The notes below the pieces were generated by a model, which was given only the letters and a program-made list of their open reading frames with translations, was not told the origin of the DNA and made no database searches. A program made the position numbers and the translations under genes. A stretch of DNA of 64,000 nt from Typha latifolia. Lineage: Eukaryota > Streptophyta > Magnoliopsida > Poales > Typhaceae. Shown here in pieces: positions 13,246 to 25,905 of this stretch. Within the stretch, counting starts at the first letter, position 1, and each line of letters begins with the position of its first letter. The DNA is taken from assembly GCA_019914945.1 (NCBI GenBank), contig CM034108.1, positions 72,001 to 136,000 of the forward strand. Direction: 5' to 3'.

Positions 13246-13473
13246 CCCGCGTCGTTCAGATTCAACTTTCACGCCTCAGCATAAAAAAGAGAAATAGAAA
13301 GAAAGAAATAGGGAAAGAAAAAGACACGTTGGTTGATGTGCCAAATTAAGAGCACGAAAAACAGGTTAATTAATTATTAAGTTTTTCGTTTTCTTCACCA
13401 GAGAAGCCCACCAGAATTGATCAAGCCCTTGTCAACTCGTCCCGGCAGCCTGATTGCATTCCTATTCAACGTG

Positions 13474-13481
13474 CCACGTGG
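13474..13481 (+). promoter_or_regulatory. Palindromic G-box (ABRE-type) upstream of ERD1
   Basis: CCACGTGG is a perfect G-box containing the ACGTGG ABRE core, about 575 bp upstream of the ERD1 ATG. Plant bZIP and bHLH factors bind such sites. ERD1 is known in Arabidopsis to be induced by dehydration and senescence, so the site fits, but binding is inferred. Confidence 0.5.
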
Positions 13482-14054
13482 TAGTGTCTACGAATAACAA
13501 TATTAAAAAAAAGCGTGTGCGATTCCACTCTCCTCCATAACGAAACAAGCGTGTCGTATGCATCCCTGACTGCAGTAACTCTATTGTTGGATGGATTTGA
13601 AGCTAACGAAAGGCTGGCAAGTACGGGAGTTCCTGCGGTCGGGGCTGCAGACAATCGAATGCCATCCCAACCTTTTCCCCAGACCCACCCAGTTCTTTTC
13701 TTCTTTGCTTCCTTCCGCCGATTCCTTCCCATTATCTTCTTCTCTCCTTTTCTTCTTTCTTGGTCAAACTCTTCCTCCCCGCTGCTACTACGAATACTCG
13801 ATTGTCATAAGAAGAAGGAAACGAGAACTTTAAAGAAAAAAAAAAAACTAGAGAAAATGAAAATATCTAAGTAGAGTATTTAGAACTGCTCAAAGAAAGA
13901 AGCAGAAAGAAGCTACAACTCTCTGAAGAAGAAGCAACATAGAAGGGGGGAAAAAAAGCAAGGAGAGAAACTTAGTCTCGCATCGATCAAAACTAAGATT
14001 AGAAGACGACCAATTTCTCAATCGTCTCTGACCAGAAATCAGAAATCAGAAACC

Positions 14055-17000
14055 ATGGCGGCGTGCTGTTCCTCCGCCCCACCAATCGTTGTGACCGTCC
14101 GTTCCCGGCGGCCCAACTACAGATCGTCCCTAACCGTTTCACGGACGAGGCCCTCCTCCGTCTCCACCTCCAGGCTCCTCCTCCTCCGGCCGTCTTTACT
14201 TCCCGTCTTTTCCCCTAGCCCTCTCCCCCGTCCTCGCCGCTACCACCACCGCCGCCCGACCGAGATCTCGGCCGTATTCGAGCGCTTCACCGAGCGTGCC
14301 ATCAAGGCCGTGGTGTTCTCCCAGCGCGAAGCCCGGGCCCTTGGCCAGGAGATGGTCTTCACTCAGCACCTCCTCCTCGGGCTCGTCGCTGAGGACCGCA
14401 CCCCCGGTGGCTTCCTCGGGTCCGGCATCACCATCGACCGCGCCAGGGAAACCGTCCGTGCCATCTGGGCCGTCCAGACCGACCCAACGGCGACCTCCTC
14501 CCAATCCACCTCTGCCACCGATGTTCCCTTCTCCGTTAGCACTAAACGCGTCTTCGAGGCTGCCGTAGAATTCTCCAGGAACATGGGCTGCAATTTTATC
14601 GCCCCGGAGCACATTGCCATCGGCCTTTTCACCGTCGACGATGGCAGCGCCGGCCAGGTCCTCAAGAGGTTTGTGAATACTAAACGTACATCGTCATCCC
14701 AGTTCATTCCCTTGGGTGTTTTCTCCATTTAGGACAAAAAAATCCCCGACTGCTTATCTGATAATATGGATTGCCTTCGTAGCTTAGGAGCGGACCTGAA
14801 TCACTTAGCATCGGTGGCACTCTCCAGGATTCAAGGGGAGCTCGCAAAGGATGGCAGAGAGCCAGTGGCATCATCCCCCAAACTGCGTGAAAAATCCCCT
14901 TCTGGAAAGGCTGCACTTGTCAAGTCTTCTGGGAAGAGGAAAGGTCCGTAGCCCTGATCAATCAGAAATCAAGTTTGTTACTTTGTCCAGTATTAGGCTG
15001 CTCATAATTCTCGCTCAATTTGATTCTGAGTTTCAGAGAAAAGCGTACTAGATCAATTTTGTGTGGATCTGACAGTAAGAGCTAGTGAGGGCCTCATTGA
15101 TCCCGTAATTGGACGGGACACTGAGGTTCAGAGAATAGTTCAGATCCTATGCCGCAGAACGAAGAACAATCCAATTCTCTTGGGTGAACCTGGTGTTGGC
15201 AAGACAGCTATTGCTGAAGGGTTGGCCCTCCGCATTGCCAATGCAGACATTCCTATCTTTCTTGCTGTATGCTCAAGATGCTTTTATCAGTGATACGACT
15301 TTCTTCTCTGCTTGCAATGTTGGCCTAACCTCTTTTTGTTGCTTTAATGCAGGCAAAGCGCATAATGTCTCTGGATGTGGGTTTACTTATGGCAGGTGCA
15401 AAAGAGAGGGGGGAGCTAGAAGCTAGGGTTACTGGTTTAATTAGTGAAGTGCGGAAAGCAGGTGCTTTAGCATATATGCTCTGATATCAAAGCTTCTAAA
15501 GATCACATTTTTTGTGCATTGATCTTGTTAAACTACATGCAGGTGATGTTATTCTTTTTATTGATGAGGTTCATAACCTTATTGGATCTGGCACAGTTGG
15601 GAGAGGGAACAAGGGTTCAGGTTTGGATATTGCTAACCTCCTGAAACCTTCACTTGCCAGAGGTGAATTGCAGGTGACACTCTCCTCTGAGTTAATATTG
15701 CAACAGAAAGGACCCTTGAAATGATAGTAGTACCTACAGACACTTTGTTGATTAAAATTTGTGTTCCTAATGTACTTTTATTTGACAGAAGTTTAAGAAG
15801 TCACATAAGAGTCACGCATAGTTTGTTCCTTGTGGATTGCAATTGCTTGTAAAGGCATCTGATCTTGGCTGTGTGACCTTGTTTACATTAAACAGAAAGA
15901 AAATAGAAATTAAATAAATAATTTTTTTTTCATCATCCATGTCTATTGAAGCATTCAGATTGCATGGATATTTAAAGAATTTTAAATAAGATGGTCTCTA
16001 AGTTCCAATTTCTGCTTCCCAAGATTACCAGTGGTCCGACAGCAAAAATGGTCTATCTCCTGTTGTTGTAGTGATAGTACCTAAAGAAACATGGATAAAT
16101 CATGCTTCTCCTTCTTCTTCCTTGCCCGGAAGGTAAGTTATGAAGACTCATCCGACTTTTGTCAGCTATCATCACTTAAATGATTTTCTTTGATGCCCTG
16201 CAATGTTGTGTGAACCAACCACAGATTCTTCAGAATGTTCGGCACTATACAGTATGTACTTTGCCAAATAGATCCAGAAGCATTACTTATTGGCTGTACC
16301 ATTGTTCTGTCTCCTACTGCATGTAGAACCATGGCTGTCAACGCTGCTATGATAGATAAATCTAGTCTCATTTGCACATGATATACCAGTTTTTATAGTA
16401 GTGTTCTCACTGAACCTTATCTTGGGACGTCTGATTCACTTTCCATGATTTATTGAAATGCATGTCTGCGCCACTTTCCTGTCCATGTATCAAATATGTA
16501 TCGATGCTTTATAAATTTAGGTACTACTATAAGAGATTTTAGTATATGCTTGTATAGGTGTAGATGAAATCTCTTCACATTGCTGTTTTTATGTCTCGGA
16601 AATTAGATGTGTTAAGATACTTGTGTCAATATTGCCATGAGGCAACCTTGTCCAGATTGGCAGTATTACACTTTTTGCTGCATGTATAATGATGTCAATG
16701 TGGCAAATTCTTTTAATGTAATGTTCTTTCATCCCTTTAAGTTCTATCTTTGAATTCTCATTGATTGCTTTGCTATCATTTGTGAATTGCCAGTGCATTG
16801 CATCTACAACCATTGATGAACATAGGACACATTTTGAAAAGGACAAAGCTTTAGCTCGTCGATTTCAACCAGTGTTCGTAGATGAACCTAGCCAGGTACT
16901 GAGTTCTTTCTTTGACAAACTTGCCTATTATATATGCTCATTGTGTGTTTCACTTCTCATTTATGTTCCCTTTAATGATTTACAGGAGGATGCTTTGAAG

Positions 17001-20000
17001 ATATTACTTGGTCTATGTGAAAAATATGAAAGTTATCATAAATGCAAATTTACATTAGAAGCCTTAAATGCTGCCGTATACCTATCAGCTAGATATATTC
17101 CTGATAGACGTCTTCCGGATAAAGCCATTGATTTAATTGATGAAGCTGGTAGTAGAGCTCGTATGGATTCGTTCAAAAGGAAGAAGCAAGAACAGACTTC
17201 CATACTCTCAAAATCACCAGATGAATATTGGCAAGAGATTAGAGCTGTCCAGGCAATGCATGACGTGGTAGTGGCTTTGACACAGTGTTTTTGTGGATAA
17301 TTATTCTTTCAATTGATATAAAGATATATCCTGTCTGTTTTCGTTTTGTATATAGGTATTGACAAATAAACTGAAGTATTCTCAAAATGAGAGCAACCAA
17401 GAAAATGATATTAATGCTGAAGTAGTGGATGACATTGAGATGGACTCAGCATCTGTGTCATCGGCTCTAGACAATGACGAGTTAGATGTCCTCCTTTATG
17501 TTTTGAAGTTGTTTAGCACCTGCACCCAATTTTTATTTATTTTAACTTTATATATTTCATGCAGACCAGTTGTGGGACCAGAGGAAATAGCAACAGTTGC
17601 ATCATTGTGGTCAGGAATACCAGTTCAGCAACTTACTGCTGATGAAAGAAAACTTCTAGTTGGTTTAGATGAAGAACTTAGAAGACGTGTGATTGGTCAA
17701 GATGATGCTGTTAGTGCCATATCACGGGCTGTGAAGAGATCACGTGTTGGCTTGAATGATCCTGACAGACCAATCGCCACCATGCTTTTCTGTGGGCCAA
17801 CAGGAGTGGGCAAAACTGAACTCACTAAAGCTTTAGCAGCAAGCTACTTTGGATCGGTATTTCCCTCTCTTTCTCTCTCTCTACATATACACACACATAT
17901 GTATATGTGTGTGTGTGTGTGTGTGTGTATATATACATATAAGTGTACTGATATTCACACACACACACACACACATATATATAGAATCCAAGCATAGATG
18001 AACCAACAACAAGCATAAACTTGGAACGCTTATAAAATACATATCTATGAATCAAAAAGCTTACACTTGACTTGGGAATCCAATATAGAGTTCATAAGTC
18101 CAAGATTTAACTGTTGGATTTGAGATTTGATCTATAATTAGGGGTAAAAATGGATCGGATAGTGCTTAATCCACATCCCGGATCCATACTTTTTGTTTGG
18201 ATATGGATATTTGACGGATAGCAAAAATTAAAACTATATCCTAACTAAACGAATATGAATAATTTTCAGATACGGTTCGGATAATTTTCGGATACGAATC
18301 AGATAGTTTTTATATACAAATCGGATATAAAACGGATACGTATCGAATCTTAAACAGGTTATGGCCTTTCTTTTAGACACAATTAACATAGAAAATAATA
18401 AATCATTTCAATTGATCATTGATACAAATAGAACTTCAAAAACTTCAATTAACTTCAACATACAATCACTTCATTCACATTTATTTTAAGAAAATTAAAT
18501 GAACACATTCAAATACAAAGTCTAGACAAAAGTTAACATTAACTTCAGGAAAATTAAAGTAACCAAACACGATCTAATAGACGCAGAGATTAATAAAGAA
18601 GAATGTAAACTTACAATTTACTTTTAAAACAAGAATTAGATCAGTAAAAAATGAATTAGAATCAGATAATTACAGAACAAGAATTAGAATCAGATGTAAA
18701 CCTACAATTTTACTTTCAAAATAAAATTTAGAATCAGATAATTGCATTGAACCCAAGACAATGAAATAAACCAATTGCTAATTAAAGAAGTAATAAAAAT
18801 AGATTAGAATAAACCAATTGCTAATTAACCAGCAAAATAGGTAATTTAACTTTGAGCTATAAATCAAAGTACCTATAAATAGATAATTTAACTCAAATTA
18901 CCTATCGAATTATATATAAATTGTGGAAGTGATGGAGCTTGGCGATGGAGTGGTGATGTCGGCGAGCTTAAAGAGGGAGGAGGCGGAGTTTGATGAAGCG
19001 ACGGATCTTGGTGACAGCGAGGAGTGGTGATGGTTGTGGAGCTTGATCATAGTGAACTCGAGGAGGGAGGAAACGAAGCTTGGTGAAGCGACGAAATGGT
19101 GATGGCAGCGGAGTTTGGTCACGGCGGAGATGCGATGGTGGTAGAGAGATTAGGTTGGGAAGCCGTCGAGCTCGAGAAGAGACCGGAGGAGGCGAGGTTG
19201 GTGACGCTGCGATCGGAGAGGTGATGACGTCTGGTGATCGGTGATGGCGAGGACACTGATGCGAGACTTTAGAGTTGGGGGTGGAGGTGGCTACGGGCTC
19301 AATAGATATTCGTCATCCAAATCCATATTCGATAATATTAGTTATACCCATATCCGTATCTGGATCCAAATATTTTCTTAACAGACTATCCATATCCTGA
19401 TCTGGACAGTTTACTATCAGACAAGATTTTTTTATCCGTATCCGATCCGGATTGGGTAGCGGGTTGGGTCGGAATTAAATGACCGTTTTCACCCCTATCT
19501 ATAATATCCAGAAGATCTCTAGAGAAAGTGGAGGTTTTGGAGCTATGTTTTATGCATCAAGTAGCCTCAAATCTCCAAGTTTCTGACCTCCATTCTTACT
19601 TTTCAATTTTTGAAGAAGTACTTGTTCCATTTAGTTCTATTTTCTTTCTTCTTCTATTCTACATGTTTTTGCATACAAGTATCTCTTGAAATGAATATTT
19701 TATTACTATCAGTTTTTTTTTGGGGGTTAAAAAGTAGGTTTCTTGTTTTGTTGTAACAGGAGGCAGCTATGCTACGACTGGATATGAGCGAATATATGGA
19801 GCGGCATACTGTGAGCAAACTCATAGGATCTCCTCCTGGGTACATAGGCTACGGGGAGGGAGGTGCTTTGACTGAAGCAGTCAGGAGAAGACCTTTCACA
19901 GTGATATTGCTTGATGAAATAGAAAAAGCTCACCCAGATATATTTAATATCCTCCTCCAAATATTTGAGGATGGTCACCTGACTGATTCTCAGGTTAGTA

Positions 20001-22783
20001 CTTGGTGCTATAAGTGTAGTCAACTGAATTTTGTAATGTCCATAACTCATGGCTTAGTTGAAAGTTTGAAACATTTTTTGGTTCCAGTTTGTATTGTGTA
20101 GAATACCTGGACATGCAGAATTGCTGTTCCTGGAAAAGAATGGCGAATCATACTAAAACAAGACCAAACAAAACTAATTGAGCTATATTTATTTCACATT
20201 GTTTCATTAAGCTACATAAACTGGTTAGTGGTATACAAACTTATTGCTTTCTGTTGCATAGTTATGTTTGCTCTTAACCTTTTACTAGTCATGACATCTC
20301 ACATGATGCCTGTGTTCATATAAACAAGGATCTGATCCTCGTAAGGCATAACTAATTAAATTTTGTTGTGCAGTAGGTCATCAATGTGCTCGCGTCATAT
20401 AGCAACACTCCTCCCAATAAGATTGAAGTCTCAATTCTATTATGTCAAATTTATGTACCTGCTAATTGATCTACAGAACCAGTAGTGCCTGAGAAATGTA
20501 CTGTTTGGAGGTATAGGGTGTCAAAATTAACCAGCGGCTCGGGCTTGGTTCAGCTTGATTTGAGCGAGTCTAAGCTCTGTTTTTAGGCTTGATTTTAGGA
20601 GCCAGCTCACTCAAGCTAGGCTTAAGAATAATTTTTATTAATATTATATAGGTTTGATAGCTTGGGCTCGGTCCGGCCAGACTTGATTCAAGGTTTGATT
20701 TAAGCTCGGGCTCAATCTGGTTTGACTTGACTTGAGCTGAGTCGAACCTGGATCCCAAGCTTGGTTCAAAATTAATTTTGAGCTGAACATAAGTTGGAGC
20801 CGGCTCGGTCAGGTTTGACTTATTTACACCCCCCTACTGCCTAACAGAAAATGGAAAATACCTTGTGCTCTTGATACTATTAGTGTCTCATTTTCAACAA
20901 GAGTCATTACCTTCATAATTGAATCTATTCAAATGAGGTTCTCATGTAGGTTACGTAGGTTGACTCCATATATAATTGTCATGAACTTTATCACTGATCC
21001 TTCTACTTATTTTACAGTCTTTACAGGCTATGACCTGGTAATTCTGAAGATTGGTATAATATCACAATGTTCTTTTTTCTCCCATATGTTTGAGAACCCA
21101 TTTGACAAGCATGGCTGCATTCTTTTGATATAGATTTTCATGAATTCAAATCTTGTTGTCTATTCTATTATCTTTTGTCTTCAGTTGTAATATTATCATG
21201 AGCTTGGTGTATTTTTTCTCTACATTCATCCTTTAAGAGTTGACCTGGAATCCTGTCGATGGGATTAGAGGTGCCATCAAACCACTGAAAGGGCATTGAT
21301 TGGACGCCCATATTAATTATAAAATACAAATAATTTGGTTGTGATATTTCTTGCATGTACATCAGTTAGACTCAAAATGGATGATAAATATACTCCTAGT
21401 TCGCAAAAAATATCTGATAGTATTACCAAAATTGAACTCCACATGGTTTGTTACAGTCTATATATCTCCAGTCATATGTACAAATTTCAATTGGTCTGGA
21501 GACCTCAGAATGCCATCCATAGTGATGCATCATCCCATTTAAACCTATCCTTTTCTTTCGCTTGATGCACTATTGAAGCCATCCAAATCACAATTTTATT
21601 TTCTAGTTATTCTAGACGTTTCATATCGCTCCAATGAAATGGATCATTCATTTAGACATCCCATCTTTGATTTCTCACTATATGATCACATAGCACACGT
21701 GCTTGATTTTTTTTTTCATTTATTTCTTAATTATTCTTTATGCACTGGTTGGGGCAAATAGAGGTAGGGTTTAACAAATTATTATCAATTTCTGAGTTAT
21801 TAATTTCTAAGTAACTTTTATGTAACAAAACTACATCATGTGTAGAGAAGCAAATAATTATTTGTCATGTCTCAAAGTTATTTTAAGCTTGTATCTTCCG
21901 TAACCTCCAAATCTGTATTCAACAGGGCCGCAGAGTTTCATTTAAGAATACACTGATTGTAATGACATCAAATGTGGGCTCCACATCAATTTCCAAGGGA
22001 AGGCGGAGTATAGGTTTCTTGATTGCAGAAGACAGGGAGTCAAGCTCATATGCTGCAATGAAAACTCTAGTGATGGAAGAGTTAAAAGCATATTTCCGGC
22101 CTGAATTACTCAACAGAATAGATGAGGTGGTTGTATTCCGCCCTCTGGAGAAAGCTCAGGTTTGTTTTCCTCTGATGATGGTTTTGGACAGTTCTCTGAC
22201 TTTGATCTCTGTTCCACAAGAACATTTGTGTGCAGAAAACTGAAGTTTAACTAAAAATGGAGTGAGTTGGAAAAAAGACTAAAATTTCAGTCTCTCAAAT
22301 TAAAACATGTAGTATATGAACTTATTTGCTTCTAGCATCAATTTATGAATTGCTAATGTAGGATAGATTGATTGCTGATTCGAAACTATACCTTGTGGTA
22401 TGGTCCTCAATTTATACTCTACTTCCACAAGTTGAAATTTAAAGTTAATACAGATTACTATCTTCTTTCAGATGCTAGAGATTCTGAATATCATGCTACA
22501 AGAAGTGAAGGGCAGGCTTTTATCTCTTGGGATTGGCCTAGAGGTGTCTGATGCAATCATGGATTTGGTTTGTGAACAAGGCTATGATAGGAGCTATGGT
22601 GCGCGACCTCTACGGAGAGCTGTGACTCGTCTCATTGAGGATGTCATAAGTGAAGCAATCCTTTCCGGAGATTTTAAGCCTGGAGACACAGTTTTGATCG
22701 ATGTGGATGCCTCTGGGAACCCTTTTGTGAGTCGGCCACGTGATCAAACCATTCAATTGTCAGATGCAACATCATCACTTTAA
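14055..22783 (+). CDS. ERD1: Chloroplast ClpD/ERD1, HSP100 AAA+ chaperone of the Clp protease
   Basis: Twelve exons: 14055-14668, 14783-14943, 15037-15266, 15353-15461, 15543-15673, 16794-16895, 16986-17267, 17356-17480, 17565-17856, 19760-19993, 21926-22159, 22472-22783. Phases agree throughout and give 941 aa, close to Arabidopsis ERD1 (about 945). Domains: Ser/Arg-rich plastid transit peptide (1 to about 70), Clp N-terminal repeats (about 72-205), D1 AAA+ with Walker A GEPGVGKT (308-315), pore loop KERG (352-355) and Walker B VILFIDE (374-380), a middle region, then D2 with Walker A GPTGVGKT (662-669), pore loop GYIG (709-712), Walker B VILLDE (730-735) and arginine-finger motif RPELLNRID. 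The [11 protein letters not shown] pore region marks ClpD rather than ClpB or ClpC. It should unfold proteins in the stroma for the ClpP/R protease, chiefly in drought and senescence. Both long introns (9 and 10) contain repeats. No catalytic residue is missing. Confidence 0.96.
17883..17976. repeat. Compound TG/CA/TA microsatellite in ERD1 intron 9
   Basis: CA-, TG- and TA-rich runs in opposite orientation (TG about 17907-17928, CA about 17957-17974) start about 27 bp after the exon 9 donor. The complementary CA and TG runs could pair as a hairpin in the pre-mRNA. Confidence 0.8.
18139..19497. mobile_element. Non-autonomous hAT-type DNA transposon in ERD1 intron 9
   Basis: The 1,359-bp element has inverted ends TAGGGGTAAAAATGG and (reverse complement of the right end) TAGGGGTGAAAACGG. 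It is flanked by a perfect 8-bp target-site duplication, TCTATAAT (18131-18138 and 19498-19505). The 8-bp duplication and YAGGG termini are the hAT superfamily hallmark. Both ends are rich in GGAT/ATCC-type subterminal motifs, which hAT transposases often bind. No transposase frame is visible, so it would need a helper. Confidence 0.8.
20514..20837. mobile_element. Short GAGCC/GGCTC-rich inverted-end element in ERD1 intron 10
   Basis: The left end reads TAGGGTGTCAAAATTA and the right end, reverse-complemented, reads TAGGGGGGTGTAAATAA. The interior is full of GGCTCGG / TTGAGCTGAG-like motifs shared with the elements near 28335 and 33043. No clean 8-bp target duplication is left, so the exact limits are approximate. 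Confidence 0.5.
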
Positions 22784-23040
22784 CAATCTTGTATCAATCA
22801 TTTATAGTTATTATTTCATCCGATGGGTGTTACTTATTCTTTCCTTGTATAGATGCTAATAATGTGATCTGTATATATTTACATAAAAGAAATATTTAAT
22901 ACAGTTCTTCCGTTCATAATGTTGCCTCAAATTTCCTGGAATTGCAATTGATTCTGCTATAATTGCCCCTGACATCAGAACTGTATTATTTCTGATCAAT
23001 TTATCAAGCTCTAAAGGGCCTGCAAAATGCTAAAACGAAG

Positions 23041-23087
<47 letters not shown>

Positions 23088-24322
23088 TATATAATTTCTG
23101 ATCTGAAAAATAACTCAATTAAATGCTTCTCTTTACGACCAAAGCAGTGATTATAGATGCTAGGTAATCCCATCAAGCACCTCAAAGAGCCTCAACAATA
23201 GTATGATTCGTGAACATGCCTTCTTGAAATTCTCTCTCATAGTTTTCTGGAGACCAAGATCCGTCAGCACGCTTCTCGCACGAGAGCAGTATACAACTAT
23301 ACATCTTCAGTTTGTGGCTGTAAGAACTTCTGACCTACCTGTGATGTTTCATGAAGCATCAAACTTAGAAGTCACCAAAGAACTACCAGTTGGCAGACAA
23401 CTCAGAATCCATAAAAACACTGGAAGATATTTATCAGAAGCTATAAATTAAAGCAAACCCGTCATAGGAACTTTAGAGAAGCAACCTCTTGTAAGATTAG
23501 GGCAAGAGTTCGTCATGACGAGAATCCGGAGATCCATGTCATTATGTTGGCATCAATACTCGATTGGACCCAATTGTGGTTTACTAAATTTGATTTCAGT
23601 TCAACTTCGATTTGGTCCAATTGAGTTTGATTAGTTGATTGGTCTAGCCATCTAGATGGTTGGCACATAGACTGGATTAAGTCTTTGGATGAGTCATAGA
23701 TCAGGAATTTAGATTAAACTTGAGTGAACGAAGGATTTATAACTTGAGGAGAAAAACCAGCCTTTTATTTGGACGCATCAAGAAATTGGTCATATTCTAG
23801 GCCACTTGTATTTAGGTTTTCCAAGACCGGGGCATCCCAATTCCTAATTCTCAATTTGCAGGGTCTAGGAGTATAGGTGTAAATATCAATTGACGGTTGC
23901 TGTTTTAATTTATGAAATAACCACACTTGATAACTATCTTTCAAATTTTTATCCAAAAAAAAAAAGAAAATCTATCTTTCAAGTGGTTGCTTATTTGTTG
24001 TGGACTAAAATACGCTAAACTGTACAAGAGATATATAACTTTTACTCTACAAGTTTCTAGTAGATAATTAATATTCTTTTAGTTCTAATTTTTAATTAGT
24101 AAATCCTAAATAGTGAACCTCAGGCAAAAGCCTAGGTCTTCTTCACTCCGAGCCTAAATCTATCAAAGACTAAAGGCGACTTTTCTCCCTTCACATTCTT
24201 GAATTCATATCCTACATTGAGCAATAATTCCTTTGCTCTAATGCACTAAGGAAATAGATTGGTATTATAACCTTTCCAGTAAAGAAAATCTGTACGGGCA
24301 ATGTAGAATTATCCAAAGTCAG
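22784..24322. other. ERD1 3' UTR and intergenic DNA
   Basis: The ERD1 3' UTR probably ends near 22900 (AATAAT at 22858-22863). The rest is AT-rich, with a (TA)n tract at 23043-23085 and GATTGG/CCAATTGAG-rich sequence around 23560-23660 that looks like decayed repeat DNA. I see no gene. Confidence 0.45.
23043..23085. repeat. (TA)n microsatellite downstream of ERD1
   Basis: A perfect TA tract of about 43 bp, 260 bp after the ERD1 stop codon. Confidence 0.9.
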
Positions 24323-24331
24323 TGTCAGAAT

Positions 24332-24367
<36 letters not shown>

Positions 24368-25900
24368 GTTGAGAGAAGAGGGTGCACGTGTAGCCCCTCC
24401 CATCTCCTTCTCCGGCACGCGACGAGGTGCAGGGCAGAATCGCGCCTAATCTGGATCAGATTAGACTATGATTTTTTTTTAATCTATAAATTAAAACCCT
24501 AATCTCTTCTCTCTCTCTCTGCTTAACCATCTCAGCCTTCTTCTCTCTCTTCTTCCTCCCCTCTTTCGCTTTCTTCTTCCTCACCGTCGAAGTTGTTGTT
24601 GTGGGATCGGCTCGCCGGAGCGCCGCCGGAGCCATTAGAGAACACCACGCGGCTCGTTGGTGGTGATTTTTAGTACGTGAGCTAGAGATTTGAGATTTCG
24701 GTTGTCTTGCCTGGACTCAGGTGAGTCGGTTCACTAACATATTTATTTTATTATATTTTGTACCTTTGTCAGACCATGTAAATTTTCTATGTGCAATTAT
24801 TTATTTCATCCTTATGTGCAAAAATTTAATTGTTACAATTCCTGTGTGCAAATCTATTTATTTTATCCGTAGGTACAAAAATTTAATTGTTATATTTTCT
24901 GTGTGCATTTAATCATTATATTCAGTACATCACCATACTTTGTGCAAATATTGAAATTTGTGAAAAGAAAAATGAGACTAGTATTGGTGCGACTTAGAGA
25001 ACAGTCCCAGTATAAATTGTTTGCGATTTTTCGTGGTGACTCAATTCCATCTGGAAGTCCAGGGGAAAGTCCTAAATTAGATCACTGCGGTGACTTTCTT
25101 AAGTGACTTTGGCGGGGTTAGGGAACAGTCCTAGGATGAATGAGAAAATTTCCTAGGTGACTCTAACTTCTCTCAATGGTTAGAGAAAAAGACAGTGTGT
25201 TGATCACAAGGTGATACCCTCTGATGACCATAACCGGATCAGCTATGAAAAAAAGTCCCGAGCGTCATCTCGAGGTGACTTCTAGTTGATGTGGATCCAC
25301 AAGATTTAGACCCATTGAGACATATGACAGTATAAATATTGAAAAGATATTAATATGTTGAAACCGTGCAAGGTTACAAGTTGTGACTCTCTCTATTGTT
25401 ATCATTGTTATTATTTAAAAAACATGCTTATTGTAAATTATTATGGATATTATTGCTGTTAGTTTAATCTTTTTCAGCATTAATATAATATAGAATTTTA
25501 TTTGGTTTTCGAGTGGATTCCACTCACTGAGCTTTAGTTGTTGGCTCATGAATTCTATTTTTTTTGTATTTATTTATCCATTTCAGGTAATAGTCAGCGG
25601 GGCGACTAAGCGAGATGTACCCGGACTCCACCTTCACTTAGGATTCACCTATTTACTTTTCCGCTATGTTAGATTTTATGCTATAGAATAGAAGTTTTAT
25701 TTATTTAGTTTAGAGACAATAAAACATTAACATTATTTTTACATTTATTATAATTAGTTTTAAATTTAATAAAGTATATTTTTATTTTATTTATTTATTT
25801 ATTTTGCCATTGTACACGTAGAAAGTATTGATAAGGCTTCGTGTATCTCAAGTATATTGAGATGCATGGCCGGTCATAATTCCTATTACGGGTTGTGACA
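24323..25900 (+). mobile_element. Solo LTR (family A, copy 1) of a Ty3/gypsy-like retrotransposon
   Basis: The 1,578-bp sequence starts TG and ends GTGACA, with 5-bp flanks GTCAG (24318-24322) and GTCTG (25901-25905) differing by one base. It shares long collinear similarity with copy 2 at 51689-53402: the GGGGTTGAGAG block near the start, the CCGGAGC block, and GCATGGCCGGTCAT near the end. A (TA)n expansion sits at 24334-24362. There is no internal domain or second LTR, so it is a solo LTR left by recombination. Confidence 0.7.
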
Positions 25901-25905
25901 GTCTG

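Larger units (their letters stand above)
8813..13473. other. Divergent intergenic region between HGSNAT-like and ERD1 genes
   Basis: No coding sequence is supported in this stretch. It is AT-rich and holds microsatellites at 9608-9651, 10719-10787, 12187-12219 and 13226-13245, several shorter TA runs, and a CACGTG core at 9355-9360. Both flanking genes start outwards from it, so it must hold both promoters. Confidence 0.5.

Noticed and set aside
14196..14612. 138-aa open frame on the minus strand
   Set aside because: It is antisense to ERD1 exon 1, GC-rich and low-complexity; the plus-strand frame is the real gene.
17359..17997. A single 212-aa protein running through 17359-17997
   Set aside because: The frame crosses an intron (17481-17564) and reads on into intron 9; splicing at GA|GTTAG and GCAG|A restores the ERD1 sequence DNDEPVVGP.
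20514..20837. An 8-bp target duplication for the short element in ERD1 intron 10
   Set aside because: The candidate flanks TACTGTTT and TACTGCCT differ at two bases and would put non-consensus bases at the left end, so I do not claim one.
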